In this document: in pieces, positions 47,436-60,574 of the stretch
Layout of the letters: each line of letters begins with the position of its first letter
How positions within the stretch are numbered: position 1 is the stretch's first letter
NCBI GenBank assembly: GCA_951394405.1
Contig: OX596334.1
Span: 5,270,001 to 5,334,000, forward strand
Direction of reading: 5' to 3'
DNA: 64,000 nt
Source: Coprinellus micaceus
Taxonomy: Eukaryota; Basidiomycota; Agaricomycetes; Agaricales; Psathyrellaceae
Notes under the pieces: generated by a model
Databases searched by the model: none
What the model saw: only the letters and a program-made list of their open reading frames with translations
What the model was told of the DNA's origin: nothing
Translations under genes and position numbers: made by a program

Positions 47436-50400
47436 CTACCCGCTTCCACTCCCACTCCCTTCGTTCGGGGTCGATCCATCGCTGGGAGACTTCTCCTCGG
47501 CCAACTTGACGTTACGCGCGTGGTCCGAGTGAATCTCCCCTTTCACACCATGCCTTTCCCAAGTCACCCACACGGCTCCTCGCCTCTCCTGCACCCCCTT
47601 CACTGAACCTTCCACCCAGTCACCCCGACCACCGATCTGGACGTATATGCGCCGGTCGACCTCCGGGGGGTAAGCCGACAATAGCCGATGAACCCAAGAA
47701 ACGCGAACTCACCCAGAACGACTTCTTCACTTCTTGCAGGCTCGGATGTCTCGAGGTATTCGCCGTGTTGGAAGCGGTCTTCCTCGTGGAAGGCTGTTTT
47801 CCTTTGCCTCTGTTCGTTCCCTTCCCAGACCCACTCGGGGCATTGGCCGCTCTCTTCCCCTTCTCACCCCGAGGTACGTATACATCCCCCTGCTCCTCCT
47901 CCTCGGACCCAGTTCCTTGACCCTCACTTTCGCTTTCGCCCACGGGAGACCGCTCGTCGTAGCCTTTCCGGGGTAGTTTGGCTACGCGTTCGGACCTTCG
48001 AGGCTGGGCTCCGCTGTTGGAAGCCGTCGGGGTTGGGTTTGGGGCAGCATCTTCCCCCTCCGGCGATGATTCGGAGACGGCGCGTTTGCGCTACCCACCC
48101 CAAGGTGAGCCTTCCCTTCACCTATCGATTCAATACTCACCTTCGCCATCGATTCAGAGAGAGGGCGCGGGGTGACGGCGGTGCGGTTGTTACGGGGTGG
48201 GGGGTGATCGAGGTCACCGCGCGAGCGAGGAAGTAAGTAGTTGGGGTCGAAGGAAGAAGGAACACCTGCGAGATGAGGAGGGTGGGTATACGATTTGGAG
48301 GAGGCTGAAGGCCCAGTAGTGGTCGTATGGTAGTGGTGGTCGAGGCTTGGAAGAGAAAGTCTGATCGCGGCGGCTTTTGTTGAGCGCCCACGATCGAAAG
48401 GCACGAGGCAGGTTAGACGCCCATGCTCGCGCTCACGTTGCGGGCCCGTAGGTCATCGTTTGCGACTACGGCTGGGGGAACTACCCCGTGGACGATTTGA
48501 GTGAGTCCCGTCGAGTTTTCGGTCCCATCGAGCGCCATGGTAGCCCTCAGTCCAATAAGAGCGTGAAGAGGGGAGGCGGAGGGCAATGCGCCGTAGTCAA
48601 TAATAATTCTAAGCGTAAGATAACTGGGATGAAGGAAGGGTATCCAGCCTGAGGAAACGAGAAAGAGAGAGACGCTGAGCTTGGGTATACGACTACGCTC
48701 GCCGTGGCCGGTCGATTAAGGAGATCAGACGTGCAATTAAACTACCCGAGGTTCCTTCTGAACGGATTGGCGCTGCGAGCGTCCACAAGGTCAGTAGGAA
48801 GTCGACTCTGAGCCGTCTTTTGTCCCGGAACGAAGGTAGAGGCGAGGCGGCTGGAGGGCGTAGCTGAGGGACAGAATCATTAGAAGTGGGCACCCTCGAT
48901 CGAAAGCATTCGCCGTACCGATTGCCTTCTGGCGAGTGCTCTGAAAGCGAGAAAGGGTCGACCCAGACGGCGTGGGCGCCATGGATGATTCTCCATGCTG
49001 TCCAAGACGTGGCCGGTTGGTGGAAAGGTCAGGCTTGACACCTGGTGCAACGGTCGACGACGAGGGGTTAACTCGAGCGGTCTCAAGAGCCACAGAGGTG
49101 GGCGGTTGCCCCTTATCCTTGTTCTTGTTCTTATAGGCAAGTGGTCGGGGGGAGGGTTTCGCCTCTGTCGGAGAGGAAGGAAGCTGTGCCACGAGAGGAT
49201 CGCGTTTGTTCTTCTTCGGCGCGCGGGGTCGACGAGCTTCACCAAAATGCGTCAGAACGGCGAGAGATCATCGAGAATAAGAATGACCCACAGTCCTTGA
49301 CAGGGTAAGCACCTCCTTCGGATGAAGGAGAGGTGCTGACATGTCGCCGTTTGAGATGGGGAGGCGTCGGCAACGTCGGTGGGGAGTACGCCTCGAAATC
49401 GCCGTCATCGAAAGTGAGAATCGGCGTTGCCGGTCCTACAAGCCCGTAAGAAGAGCTCCTCGCAGATAGAAAATACGGAGGGCTTACGCATCTGAGTCAA
49501 CGGAAACTGAGGGACAGAGTCCCGCTCGACAGATGACATATCTACCATGAAAGATGACCCCGGAACCGTGGAGAGAAAAGAGGGAGTCTACGCACCGTGT
49601 TCGGAACCCTGAGACGAAGGAAAGAGGGCATCGAGGACAAGCGGGTCTGATGCCAGAGTAAGAGGGCGCTTATTTGAATGATAACTTTGAGAGGAGAGCA
49701 CTCACCGTTCGCGCCAGAGGCGGAAGTCATCGCTTCATCGAAAGGGCCAGAGTCTGGGTACGGATGATCAGATAGGAGGGCCCGAAGATGAACTAGCTAC
49801 TCGCCATCTGCAGGAACAGGGGAAGAAGGGAAGAGCTCCCTGCGAAGTGCCTCATCTACCACAAGGAGATCAGTCAAAACGCGAGTAGTATCAATAAAAC
49901 ACGAACTGGTAGAGGGACGGATCAATGGACGATCCACTTTGAAGGGGTGGACGTCGTCATCCTCGTCGCTGGAACTACGACTCTCGGAAGAGGAGGATTC
50001 GCTCTCTTCTGGGAGATTCAGCTTCCGGTTGGGGGCACGCGCGGAGCGAGTGCGAATCTTCGGGACATTTGTGTTTGAGAGGGTGCTCGCCGGGTTACCC
50101 ACATTGGATATCTTCGTAACGGGTTTGGGAGCATGACCGGCGGGATCGGCGCTGAGGGTACGACCCTTGGAAGAGGACTCAATAGTGGTTTGAGGAGCGG
50201 CCTAAGGAGGATCAGAATACGGTCCTTAGCGAGTCGCGGACAGCACTGACCTTCGAACCTTTCTTGTTGGGGATGTCGTTCGTCTCGGCCGCCGAGTCGG
50301 ACTGGTCTCCAGAGGCCGAAGCTGCAGTCGAGGAGACGGCGGAAGATGATGATAGGATAGATACTGACGCGCTGGTGGTTTCAAGGTTATCCGACGCGTC

Positions 50401-53400
50401 GAAGGCGAGGTCATCGGTCATGGGCTCCTCGACGGCGCTGTCCCCAGGCGTACTGCGGCCGGAGCGAGCATCGCCCGACTTCCCCTTGACCAGTTTTGCC
50501 TTGGGCACGGGCTTTGTTTGGACTGAAGTCGAAGTGGTCGGGGTATCGGCGACTACAGAGCCCATAGATTTGTGTGACTTGACCTCCTTTTTCTTGGGCT
50601 TCGATGGAGCCGAAGCGGACGATGCGAGGGTAGTCGTGGATATGTTGTCCCCAGCTGCAGAGCCCTGGGACTTACGCGTCTTCCTCTTGTTCGGCCTCTC
50701 CGATACGGAGGATGCGGTGGTACATGCCGACGCGTGCATCAAATCGTCGTCCTCGTCGTCCTGGGGATCAGAGAGTACTCCACCGCGTAGAACTTGTGCA
50801 AGCTCTAAAGGCGTGCGGCTTGTAAAACGAGTAGCAAAAGATGAAGAGGAGGTACTTACTCCGGGAGGTTTCGCGAGAGAAGAACGCGTCGAGCATGATA
50901 CTTTTGCTATCGGAGATATCGGATACCTTAACGTCTGCGGTACCGAGAGCAAGCAGTTGGTAAGACGTGCATGGGAGCTTTTGGCCTTGGCGATGCACGC
51001 GACCTCGGATTTGAACCTCATCTTGAGCGCTCCACGGTTGATCCTGAAAAAGGGTGGTGGTCAGCACGAGCACAACGAGACCTTAGAGTCATATGGAACG
51101 CACCAAAAAGATGACCGTGTTCGCACAGGTGAGATTGAGACCGACGTTGCCTACGCGAGAGAAGAGAAGTACGCGGCACTCGGGGTCCTTCTTGAACTGC
51201 TTAATCGTGTCGGAGCGCTTCTCGTAGGGCATACGTCCGTCGATGTGAACCGAAGACACGCCGTACAACTTCAGAATCTACAAAGCGAACATTCGATCAG
51301 CCGGGATTTCGGAGGGGGGACGAGGAAGACCTTACGTTTTGAAGCAATGGCCTGAAGGAAGGGAATTCCTGAAAGACAACGATCTTCTTGACTTGCGTCG
51401 GCGGTTTCCTCGGGTCGATAGGTGGCATGGGGGGAAAGACGGGCGCACCGTTCTCGAATACGACAGGGGGAGCATCGTCTCGTTGAAGAAGGTGAGCGAC
51501 AAGGCGACAGCAAACGTCAATCTTAGTCGACTTAAACTTCTCCCATTGATCGAGGGAGGAGAACTTGGGAATCTTCGAGTTGCTCTTCTTGCGAGCGAAG
51601 GTAACCCCCATGCGATGTTTGATGTAGAATCGCGACGAACTGATATTTCTTCCATTCGCCGAAGATGCGCTAGGAGGTCCGGGGTCAGTCGAAGTCGTCA
51701 AGGATTTTATGCAAAAAGGACGTACGCTTCCAAATCGGCGAGCGTCACTGGATCGATGATGTCGATTTCGCGCTGTGTCAACTCGAGTAAAGCGTGAACG
51801 ACAGTCAGGGGAGGTAGGTCGATCAAAGGAGTCCCGTCGGCCTTGAGACTAAACGCTGAGCGACGGATGACCCTCCCGCGGAACTGCTCCTGAATACGCT
51901 TAGCGATCTCGGTCTGCTGGATGCGTACAGGGCAGGTTTCTTCATCATCAACACTATCAGCGTCGACGTCGAGATTCGATTCTTCAAGCTTCGCCGCCTT
52001 GGCGCGACGGAGGTCTGCGGAATCTTGGCGCTCCTGGTCGTAAAGGTTCTGGGAGAAAAAATACGATAATCCAACCATCCTCCCCATTGCAGCGAGATCC
52101 TATGGGCAGATATCAGTTAGAAGGCACGAAATATAACCTGTAGAGCGTCCCTGACCTTCGTCGATGTTTGAAGAGGTGTCGCGGTGCAAGGTAACCGGAC
52201 GATGGATTGCTCAAGGATCATCAAAGTGGCGGAATGGCGGGGTCCGGTGTTCCTGACGTCTTGACACTCGTCAAAGATCGTCGTGAGGTAGTGTTTGCCG
52301 TATAGGGTATTCTCCTTGCTGGCTGCGGGGTCGTGCCGGAGGTCTGGATGATCCCAGGCGAACGCCTCTGGAACGCGATCAGAGCCATACATGGCGGAGA
52401 AGTCTTGAAAAAGGGCCTATAAAGGGCGCCGTAAGTATACGAGATGATAGAACTGAGTCGAATACCGCACCGAATGAGACGCGAGTATGATGCGGCTGTG
52501 GGGTGGATGAACGGACTTCCCGTAGGCGCCAGAAGCAGACCAGAACGTCTTGTGCTCCTCGAGACCGGTGCCATATAGAAGGATATCAACACTCTTATTC
52601 TTGAACGCGACCTTCAGTTCGTTCTCCCACTGAGTAAGTAATGTGCCGGGGACGATGATGAGAGTGGGATAGGACGGTAGAGGGCTGTAGTCGGCGACGA
52701 AGGGTCTCTCCTCTATGTCATAGATGAACGAGCTTTCAAACAACAGTGAAGGCGATGTTACTTACGAATGATGGGAGGTAGCGCGAGGTTCTTCCCTTGG
52801 CGAGTGCGCAAGTCAATGAAGAAAGCCGCAGTTGTAATCGCTTGGAGACTCTTTCCGAGCCCGACACTGTCAGCGAGGAGGACACCGGTACAATGGCCAG
52901 CAACCGGCTTGGTGAGTGTAACCTTCCGGACGGTGGCGTGGACGCCCGCGAGTTGGTGAGGGTGGAGCCGAAAGGCAGTTAGCTCGGGGTCGTCCTTCTT
53001 CAAGTCGTGATCCCACCAATTCAAACCTCCTCCGTGACGGCGTTTGTTGAAGAGGAACGGGAGGTCCTTGAAGACAAAGCCAAGATTCTCGACAATCTGC
53101 GCTTCGGTCATGCCAGCTTCGACCTCGACGCCAACATCCGCACCGTCAACGGGGTCAGCGAAAGCAATGGAAATTCTGAGGCCAGAGTCGTCGGCAGTAC
53201 CTTCATCGATGGTCGACGCGGAGAAGAAGGCATCGTAAAGATGCCCGAGAGATGTGACGTCTTCAGTAGAAGCCAGCGTCTGGAGATCCTGCGCCGTGAT
53301 CTTGGTGAGAGCTATGCGATCATCAGCACCGATGAAACAGGCCAAAGTCGAGGCGAGAATACCATACCTTTCCTGGGAGCCTTTGAGCTCTTCGAAACAT

Positions 53401-54240
53401 CCTGACCCAGGCCTTCAAGAAGTCGACGTAGCTCGGCGACGACGCTGTCGATGTGTTCTAGCATCTCAGCGCTGTCGAAGTTGAGGGCGAGGGCGTGCCA
53501 CTTGCCGGCCTTACGGATGAGGGCTGACAGCTTCGGCTTCGAGAGGTTGGTGGGATCGAGGTCTGGAAGACGAGATCAACGGCATACACTACTTGACGGG
53601 ACATGGGCCACTCACCAGCGAGAGCTGCGTCCATGACCTGGCGTAGACTGCGCAAACGCTCGGCGTCGCGAGTGTGAGCCTTGCGAAGATGCTCCCAGGT
53701 CCGCTGGGCGAGCATGAGGGTCGGTTCCCGAAGTTCGCGATGGAGGTGATTCGCCTTGTCGAAGGACTCGGGCCCGAAAAGATTGCGCGCGATGGGGTCA
53801 AGGCCGAGTGGGAGGTAAGAACTCGAACCAGGGAAATCATTGAAGTCACCGGTTGCCTTCATGAGTTGCAGGGGATGAATATTGGCGTCGTTGAGCACGC
53901 GAGCGATTCGCCCATGGATATCCCAGCGTTTGCTGTAGTTGTCGGTAACCCACCTGCGCCATAAGGCGCGCCCAGGGATTGTGTCGTTGCCGACTCGGCG
54001 CTGCAATCCTGCGAACTTGATCCTCTCGTCCTCGCTCTTCTTGTCTTGAAACTGCTGGAAGTATGAGGCGATATCGTCGGCAGATTTACGAGTCCAGCCC
54101 TTGGGAAGCTGAGAGTCGTCCGTGGGGAATAGGCCGTTGGTGACACCAGTGAGGTCCTGCCAGGCAGGGAAACACCAGGGAGATTCAGCGTGGGCGAACC
54201 ATAACTTGACGAGGGCCCCATGAACGGTATGGGAGGGCAT
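47436..54240 (-). CDS. SNF2-family ATPase, copy 2
   Basis: Starts MPSHTVHGALVKLW at 54240; exon 1 runs to 53616 and at least ten exons follow. The N-terminal region aligns with copy 1 (GRALWRRWVTDNY versus GRVLWKDFIIKKW; LGLDPIARNLFG versus DALDQIAFSLFG). Motifs: Walker A DSVGLGKSLQAI (near 52860), motif II FDECQDVRN (near 52265, DECQ in place of DEAH), TATPLQT, VGNVGLNLTCANTVIF and GRVHRQGQK with the expected Arg. A Ser/Lys-rich tail extends from 50.8 kb downward and includes ARAPNRK. The last exon, ending at 47436, has RRIYVQIGGRGDWVEGSVKG and VWVTWERHG, which looks like a small Tudor/agenet-like fold. Probably a nuclear DNA translocase. The exons between 50.2 and 47.7 kb are uncertain; the tail could belong to a separate gene. 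Confidence 0.7.
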
Positions 54241-55692
54241 GGTGAACGAAGAAGTCGACTCTGTGGTGCGATGGTGAATGGAGACGTGAACGTCGGTTCG
54301 GTACTCAGGGAGCCCAGCGGAAGGGCGATTTTATAGCGCGGGCCTCCTGGATCTGAGATTCTCGTGGGCCGAGAGGAGGAGGCCCAGATCGGCGCATCGT
54401 ACGAACGTGGTGGATACGCAACAAGATCTCGATTCAATGGGTCTTCTAGCAGGGGGATCACAGGCAAGAGGACATAGATACATGCTGCATTGACGAGGTG
54501 TTCTACGATAGTTTGGGAGGCAAGGTACGGTGAAGGTGATGGGTAGTGGTGAGAGCAGGACCGCGAATCTCTTCTGGTGACGGAGAGTTAGTTGGTTTAC
54601 AGTGACGAGAAGATCGTGGGGGAATCACACCTTGAGGAGGCTCAACCAGGAAGAAGGAATGGCGTGAGCGGTGGACGTAGAGGCGACTGAGGGTACAACG
54701 TAGAGTTTATTCATTCGTGCTTCCTGCATGTGATCTAGTTCGGAACGAGGAGCCAGTCTGAATACTAGATTGAAATAGAAATACATACCGGGGATACGCC
54801 TTCATAGGGCGGGCGTCTTGGCAAATGCGGCGCGACGAGATCGGCCGAGGAGCGAAGGGACTCGAGACTTTGAATCTAGGTCTTGGAGAAGTCACCGCTC
54901 GTGCCGCAAGAGCACATGCGGATCGAGGCATGGAGGGCGGGCGTGCATGAAGATGGAGGGAGGCGACGGCATTAGTATGAGTAGGGAAAGGGACGCAGAT
55001 TGACGCACCAAATCGTACCGACATGGGTTCTCCCACCCGGAGAGTGCATATGGCGAGTGTCCAGGGGCAGACTGTAGCGTACAACACTACTTGGTGTCTG
55101 GGTCGGTGGGCGACTGAGGAGAAAGGGAGGGGAAACGGAGCCGAATTGACACCGCCTAGATCTGACCTTAACCCCAGATTGATGGATTTGTCTCTGCTTG
55201 GCTGCGGCTTCTGATCCCGATCTGGGCGCCAACTTGAACCCGACGTTCTCTGCCCCTGACTCTCGACTTGAACGGAGCGGTGGACTGGTTTGGGGTTGTA
55301 CTCCTTCCGGTCGCTTGCTCGTTCACTACGTCGTTCTACTGCAATGGAATGATGTTGCCCCCACACCAATCCAAGTCGAGATCCGTCCACCTTCTCATGC
55401 GCGGTCGAACTCATTTGACCTCCTTCTCCAGGCTTCACGAGCATTGAAGACGAGGCAATATCTGAGGCTCGGAAATGAAACGAATAACCTTGTCTTGAAT
55501 TCTGAGCATCGCTTCCCCTCCCCCACTCAACTACTCCTCAGAGCCCCTCAGAGCCCCCGCCTCTCAGTCGTACGCCCCCGCCGCTTCCTTCAAATTGGTG
55601 CGTATGGTCTCATCATAGCGTACTAGCGCAATCTAATCCCACTGATTATTCGTACGACTACTTATAGCGCTACAATACCCAGTCCATACGCC
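54241..55692. promoter_or_regulatory. Divergent intergenic region between SNF2 copy 2 and partner B
   Basis: This 1.45-kb gap separates the starts of the minus-strand SNF2 gene and the plus-strand partner gene and should hold both promoters. I found no tandem duplication like that of the first pair. A 21-bp sequence (55287-55307) also occurs upstream of partner fragment C. Frames within the gap show no domains. Confidence 0.45.
55287..55307 (+). promoter_or_regulatory. 21-bp element shared by partner B and fragment C upstream regions
   Basis: The sequence contains TTTGGGGTTGTACTCCTTC and is identical at 60015-60035. It lies about 385 bp before the start of partner B. It may be a conserved promoter element or simply a trace of a duplication that included the upstream DNA. 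Confidence 0.4.
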
Positions 55693-57331
55693 ATGTCCTA
55701 CTGTGAAGAACCCACCGACGACCGTGACTCCGTTATGGCCACTTCCCCTCCTCCCATCGCTCCCTACGTTATGGAGAAGACCCTCCCATTCTCAAGGGTC
55801 GTTAAAGCTTCAAGGGACCTCTACGCGGATGGGATGGATGACTCCCTTGCCCGTCTCGTTCTCTCTGGGCGAACCGAAGATAGCTCCATCACCCTCACTC
55901 ATACCCGACTCGCGTCCTCTCCATTCTGCACCGTCAAGCGCTTCTACGGAAAGCTGGTTTCCATCTCCTCCGATATTCTCATCCCTCAAAGACTTACGCT
56001 CGACACCACCTGTACCTGGAAGCACTCGCTCCCCAGCGACGTCCACGTCAGTCACTCGTGGATCGACGACCAGGTATGCCTTCCGCACCCTAACTTTGAG
56101 CCTCATCTAACGGATGACCCAGGGAGACCACACCAAGCTTGTTCACCACATGGATGGCTTGAGAGTCGGCACCTTCAACGACAAGTCGTCTCTGCACATC
56201 GTCCTCCCCCATGCTCCAGCCAACCCCCACACCCCGAATCGCCTCAATAGCCGCCAGTTCCGTGACGCATGGGACCTCGCTATCGGGCCAGCTGCTGAGG
56301 AGATCGCCTCTTCGCGTTACATTCTTCCGGGAGATCTTCTATGTTTCGCTCAGCTCATCCGCACTCACGCAACGCTCAACCAACTCGTTTGGTTTCGGGA
56401 TTTCGTCTTCGTCCACGTCATCCGAGATAGATCTTCTCTTCACTTCCTGGACGAGGGGTCGAGGTGCTCAGCTCTCAAGGAGTATCTTGAACGGTACGAC
56501 CTCACCGTCACCGACCTCGCTGAACATGAAGACACCGGCTCTCAGTGGTTCATCGAGACTGGACTGGTTACCACCCATCAGCAGATGTCGGTCGTATGGA
56601 GCACGGCCGATCACCATTCCATCGTCCGCGCGCTCTTCGGTGTGGACTACACGGACGAGCAGTACCAGAGTCAGGCCTTCGCACACTTGGCTGATGCGTC
56701 ATGCGCTCGCATCTCTTGCTACGAGGCGGCGAAGGCGGACCCATCCCTGCCGATGTGCATCGAACTCGAAGTTACCGACAATATTCCGTACGCGACCGAC
56801 GAGCGTGGAAGACCCCTGAAGGACGTTACCGCCCTCAACCTCATCGAGAAATCACTCGGAGGGCAATCACTCGGTCGAATCTTCGAGAAGTACTCCAGCA
56901 AGACGACGAAGGTCTCAGCTATCGTCACGGCCACGTTCAGTATCCAGAAGTGCCTCGAGACCCTCGTGGACTTCAATCCTTCTGATCTCTTCGGTGCATG
57001 CATTACTCTTGACCCTTGTGACGTCTGGTACGCATACCCTCATTTCACCCAGTGCGTTCGGAACGCTGATACACTCTTTCGCAGGTCGTGGTTGGCGATG
57101 CGCGTGCGGTCCGTAGACTATGTGCTCGAACTCCTTCGCCTTCAAGCCCCCAGGATTCAGCGTCATTTACGGGATGCCCTCACCATAGCCGCGTCCAGCG
57201 CGTGGATCGTCAACTCCTTACACCGGGCGGCCGTCGATCATCTGCCCAAGCGTCTCCCTCTTCCTGTGACCTCGAATAGAGGCGCTATCTTCCTCCCCGA
57301 CATCAGGCTCCCCGATCCTGAAGCAGTCTGA
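55693..57331 (+). CDS. SNF2-partner family protein B (uncharacterised)
   Basis: Exons 55693-56073, 56123-57027 and 57085-57331 give about 510 aa, starting MSYCEEPTDD. Intron 1 is phase 0 and intron 2 splits a Trp codon after PCDV, exactly as in partner A. Intron 2 is 57 bp, so its retention would also keep the frame open. Segments shared with A and fragment C include FYGKLVSISSDIL (FYGRIVGISDSIH in C) and FNDKSSLHIVLP (FGTKSSIYILLP in C). Residues 1-50 are Pro/Ser-rich. The C-terminus is longer than in A (YVLELLRLQAP onward). It is divergent from SNF2 copy 2. No known domain is recognised. Confidence 0.8.
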
Positions 57332-57364
57332 GAAGTTCCTTTCTTTGGGGATCGATCGGCATGC

Positions 57365-58132
57365 GATCATATCGACGAAGAGTCTTTGGTGCCTCTACTC
57401 GGTGCGAACTTCGAGAGTATCGCACTCGCCCTCACGAAGAACTACGGTGTGGTCCCACCCGTTCGTCAACCTCTCCCATCTCCCAATGGTCCCCGCGAAG
57501 TCTTCGCCCTCCTCTTTCGCTACAGCACCACCCCCACGTCTCCTTTCTTTCTTCGGCCCTCTTACCTCGACCCAGACCTCCACGACCTGGACGACGCGCC
57601 CAACACCATGAACGACGACTCTTGGATCGCCCAACTCGCCAACTTCGTCGTCGGGAACCACTATTTTGCCGACATCCTTCAGATCTCGCCCTCCGCCGTT
57701 CGGCCACTCTCTGTTAAGCACACCATCGCCGACAGAGATTTCTTCCTCCTCCATAGTCTAGAGGGCGTTTTCCGTGCTGTTCGTTGGGAACATGCATCCA
57801 TGAGCAACTGGCAGCGTTCCTTTCGAAGGTTCTTCCCCACTTTCGATGCGATAAAGTCGAGGAACTATCCCCCATTCCAACATTTTCGATATTTTCAGCT
57901 TTGGATCGCTCTCAGCGAAGTTCTTACAGCCTACTCCTTCGCTGTTCTTCGCCGTGCCGTCTGGACTTCCTTCTTTAAGGACCTTGTTTGGATTCCGTTT
58001 TGCTCGAAGCGCCGCGTTTGGGTTACTCGGAAGAACCCTCCGCTCCATGGTTTCCGTTCAAGTTCCGCGGGAGATGTCCGCGCCGTCGAGATCCTCATCA
58101 ACGCGCCAGAGTCTCCCCAATTCAATACTTAG
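57365..58132 (+). pseudogene. SNF2-partner family fragment D (5'-truncated)
   Basis: An open frame of about 250 codons begins soon after the stop of partner B and has no ATG near its upstream end; the first good Met is MNDDSWIAQ (57609). PLLGANFESIALALTKNY resembles ILLGTFGTKSSIYILLPS of fragment C, which starts exon 2 of the family. DRDFFLLHSLEGVF resembles REFIFLHQIRGV of partner A. The exon 1 portion is missing. I read it as a decayed tandem copy downstream of B. It could be a short functional gene starting at 57609. Confidence 0.5.
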
Positions 58133-60014
58133 AGTAGCGGACTCCTTGTATGTACTAGTTGCTCGACCATGCTTACTTCCTTTCGTAATTTAATCGCCTT
58201 TTTCTACCTTCCCCAAATATATACCCCGCGTACCCCCCATGCGTACATCTCCGCTCAATAGATCGACATTCTGACCCACCCATCCTTGCGACAATTTCAT
58301 TTATTTCCACGTCAGACGTGAGGTAGGCGCGTGTACATACTTCCGGTTGACGCGAACCTGATTGTGGAGGCTGATGCCCCAGAGCTCGGTGACCGGAGGT
58401 TTAAGGTACAGAGAGGATCCTTCTTCCCGAACCTTGTAAGTCCACGTTCTGTACTCGAAGGCTGACCCTATCTATATGAAGGAGAGTCGACTTAGGGCTC
58501 TTCGAAGGGGGTATGCTGTTGAGTATGTGATTGAACTGTTGTCCGTCACCCGCCGCGCTGATATGTGACTCCCGTTTCGTAGCGGTCAAAGGGCGCTTGA
58601 TGTGGGGGCCCAATATGTATTAATTCTCAATTCCGTGTTGCTTCGACGCGGAGTCTTGCAGGGTTGGACCATGAATGAAGTAGGCTAGAGTAGGCTTCCC
58701 CGGTGACTGTCTATTCCTGACTATGCCCTCTCTGCGCGAATCGTTCTCATCGGCAACGCTGGGTTTCTCAAAGACTATCAGTATCGGGTGAGACCACGGC
58801 CGTGAACGCGACGTCGATACTTAGGGGTCGAACGTGGCGTGAACCGTGTGATAGCCGGTAACGAATGCAAAAGATGCGTCCCCTTGCGTTTTAAAATGGC
58901 GAGTTGTGGAGTTGTAGAAATCGCAACAAACGGCTGCAATGAGCTGAACGCGAAGTGAAGTTTGAGCCATGAGGGATATCGCAAAGCCGAGGGGACTAAA
59001 GATGGGCCGAACCGATGAATACCTATGAATGGCGAAGTCCCAACGCACCGTGCATTGAAATGGCCCCGTTCTTTCATTTATCCCCCTTAAGCCCTTTCTA
59101 CGGGAAGCCACGACTTGTTCGCTCTGGCTCGGTCGAGAAGGTTATCTCCACACCCCCATGGTAGAATATTCCCAAGGAGCGTCCCTGACTCGCCGTGCAT
59201 CGACATAATTCTAGGCTACTAAACGCTTGTCGCTCCAGAGGTCGACGCCGTCATGTCCCCGCGTGCATGGTAGACACTTCCAGGTAATCATTCCCCACCT
59301 GCAATAGATTTGCTATCCCACTCGCACCCCGAAAGTCCTGATCATCGGTCACGCCGACACGTTTGCGGATGAGACCCAACTTCGAGGAACTCTCCAACCG
59401 GACATTCCATTGTGTCGGTTTCTCGCTTCAAGGAACTCTCCAACTGAGCATCCGGGGTATGACCCCGAGACCAAATGACGTCAGCTCTGCGGATAGGCCG
59501 TGCAACCTGTGAGCTGACAGGCGAGGAATGCCTCGACCTCAACTCAACTTCCCGATCTCTTTGGAAGCGCCTATCATGGACGCGCAAGGGCAACATTCCT
59601 GACACAGTCGAAGCGGAAAGGGGGAAGCGGCCTACCGGAGATACTGATACCTACCCATAGATGGGGAATTGTCAACTTGTCACTCATGCACGACAGTGTC
59701 TTCTCGGGAAGCGTATCAGAGACTGATGCCCGGTGGCCAGTGGGAATGAGGCTTCCTGCGTCGAGAAATGGGTGACGTGTCTCCCCGTGGTCGGTCCTGA
59801 GTCTGAGCCTGTCTGAGCCCACCCTGTGATACCATCTAGGACGGAAACGGTGGGTACGGCGCCACATATCCGCGCCACTTAAATGAAGGAACCATGGGGT
59901 GCGGGCGCTAATTGATTGTATTGGTGGCTGTGGGTCGCTTGTGGCTGTGCTCGGCATCTTGATCAACTGGCAGGTCTGGGCGCTCATCCCTCCTTTCCTT
60001 CGTGCGTCCAGGTC
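58133..60014. other. Intergenic, no gene supported
   Basis: No recognisable domain or exon chain. A short internal duplication around AAGGAACTCTCCAACTGAGC (59380-59460) is visible. The right portion probably derives from the upstream region duplicated with fragment C. Confidence 0.4.
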
Positions 60015-60035
60015 GGTTTGGGGTTGTACTCCTTC
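60015..60035 (+). promoter_or_regulatory. Second copy of the shared 21-bp upstream element
   Basis: Identical to 55287-55307, containing TTTGGGGTTGTACTCCTTC. It lies about 540 bp before the start of fragment C. Confidence 0.4.
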
Positions 60036-60574
60036 AGACCTTGGGCGCTCCCCCTTGAATACGCGGGCTCGTGTCGTTGTATTTCCCAAACGCTCCATTA
60101 TCCAATGCTACCTCGACAACTCGGCCCACCGGAAGCGTCCCTCAACCCCTGATCCACATGGATCCGACGCATCCCGCCGCTCTCTTGGCTTCTCAAGGCC
60201 GACGACCTTTTTCCAACAAGAACCATCAATGTAGAAACGCCATACTATCACAGAACAGACCGTTCAACTGGCTTAGTTCGGTCTCAAGCATGCGATCCCC
60301 CACCCGATTGTCATCCTCCTCGCCGGGTTCCTCGCCGAGCGATGTTGCTTTCTCCACCACATCGTCTCCGATTCAAGCAGTGAGACCCTCGACCCAGCTA
60401 CGCCGGTATAGGGTTATCTATAAGAATGCCGGTCGCCGATCCGTTCAGTAACCCTATCGCCTCTCATCCTCGCCTCTCGGTGCCCCAATCGCGCCGTGCC
60501 CGAAATTTGTGTGGGTTTCCCGTTCCATGTCGCCCTCTGGACCCTCATTTCTCATTCAATGCCCCTCTAGAATC

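Noticed and set aside
48000..48240. Plus-strand Arg-rich frames opposite the SNF2 copy 2 tail
   Set aside because: Shadows of the low-complexity minus-strand coding sequence.
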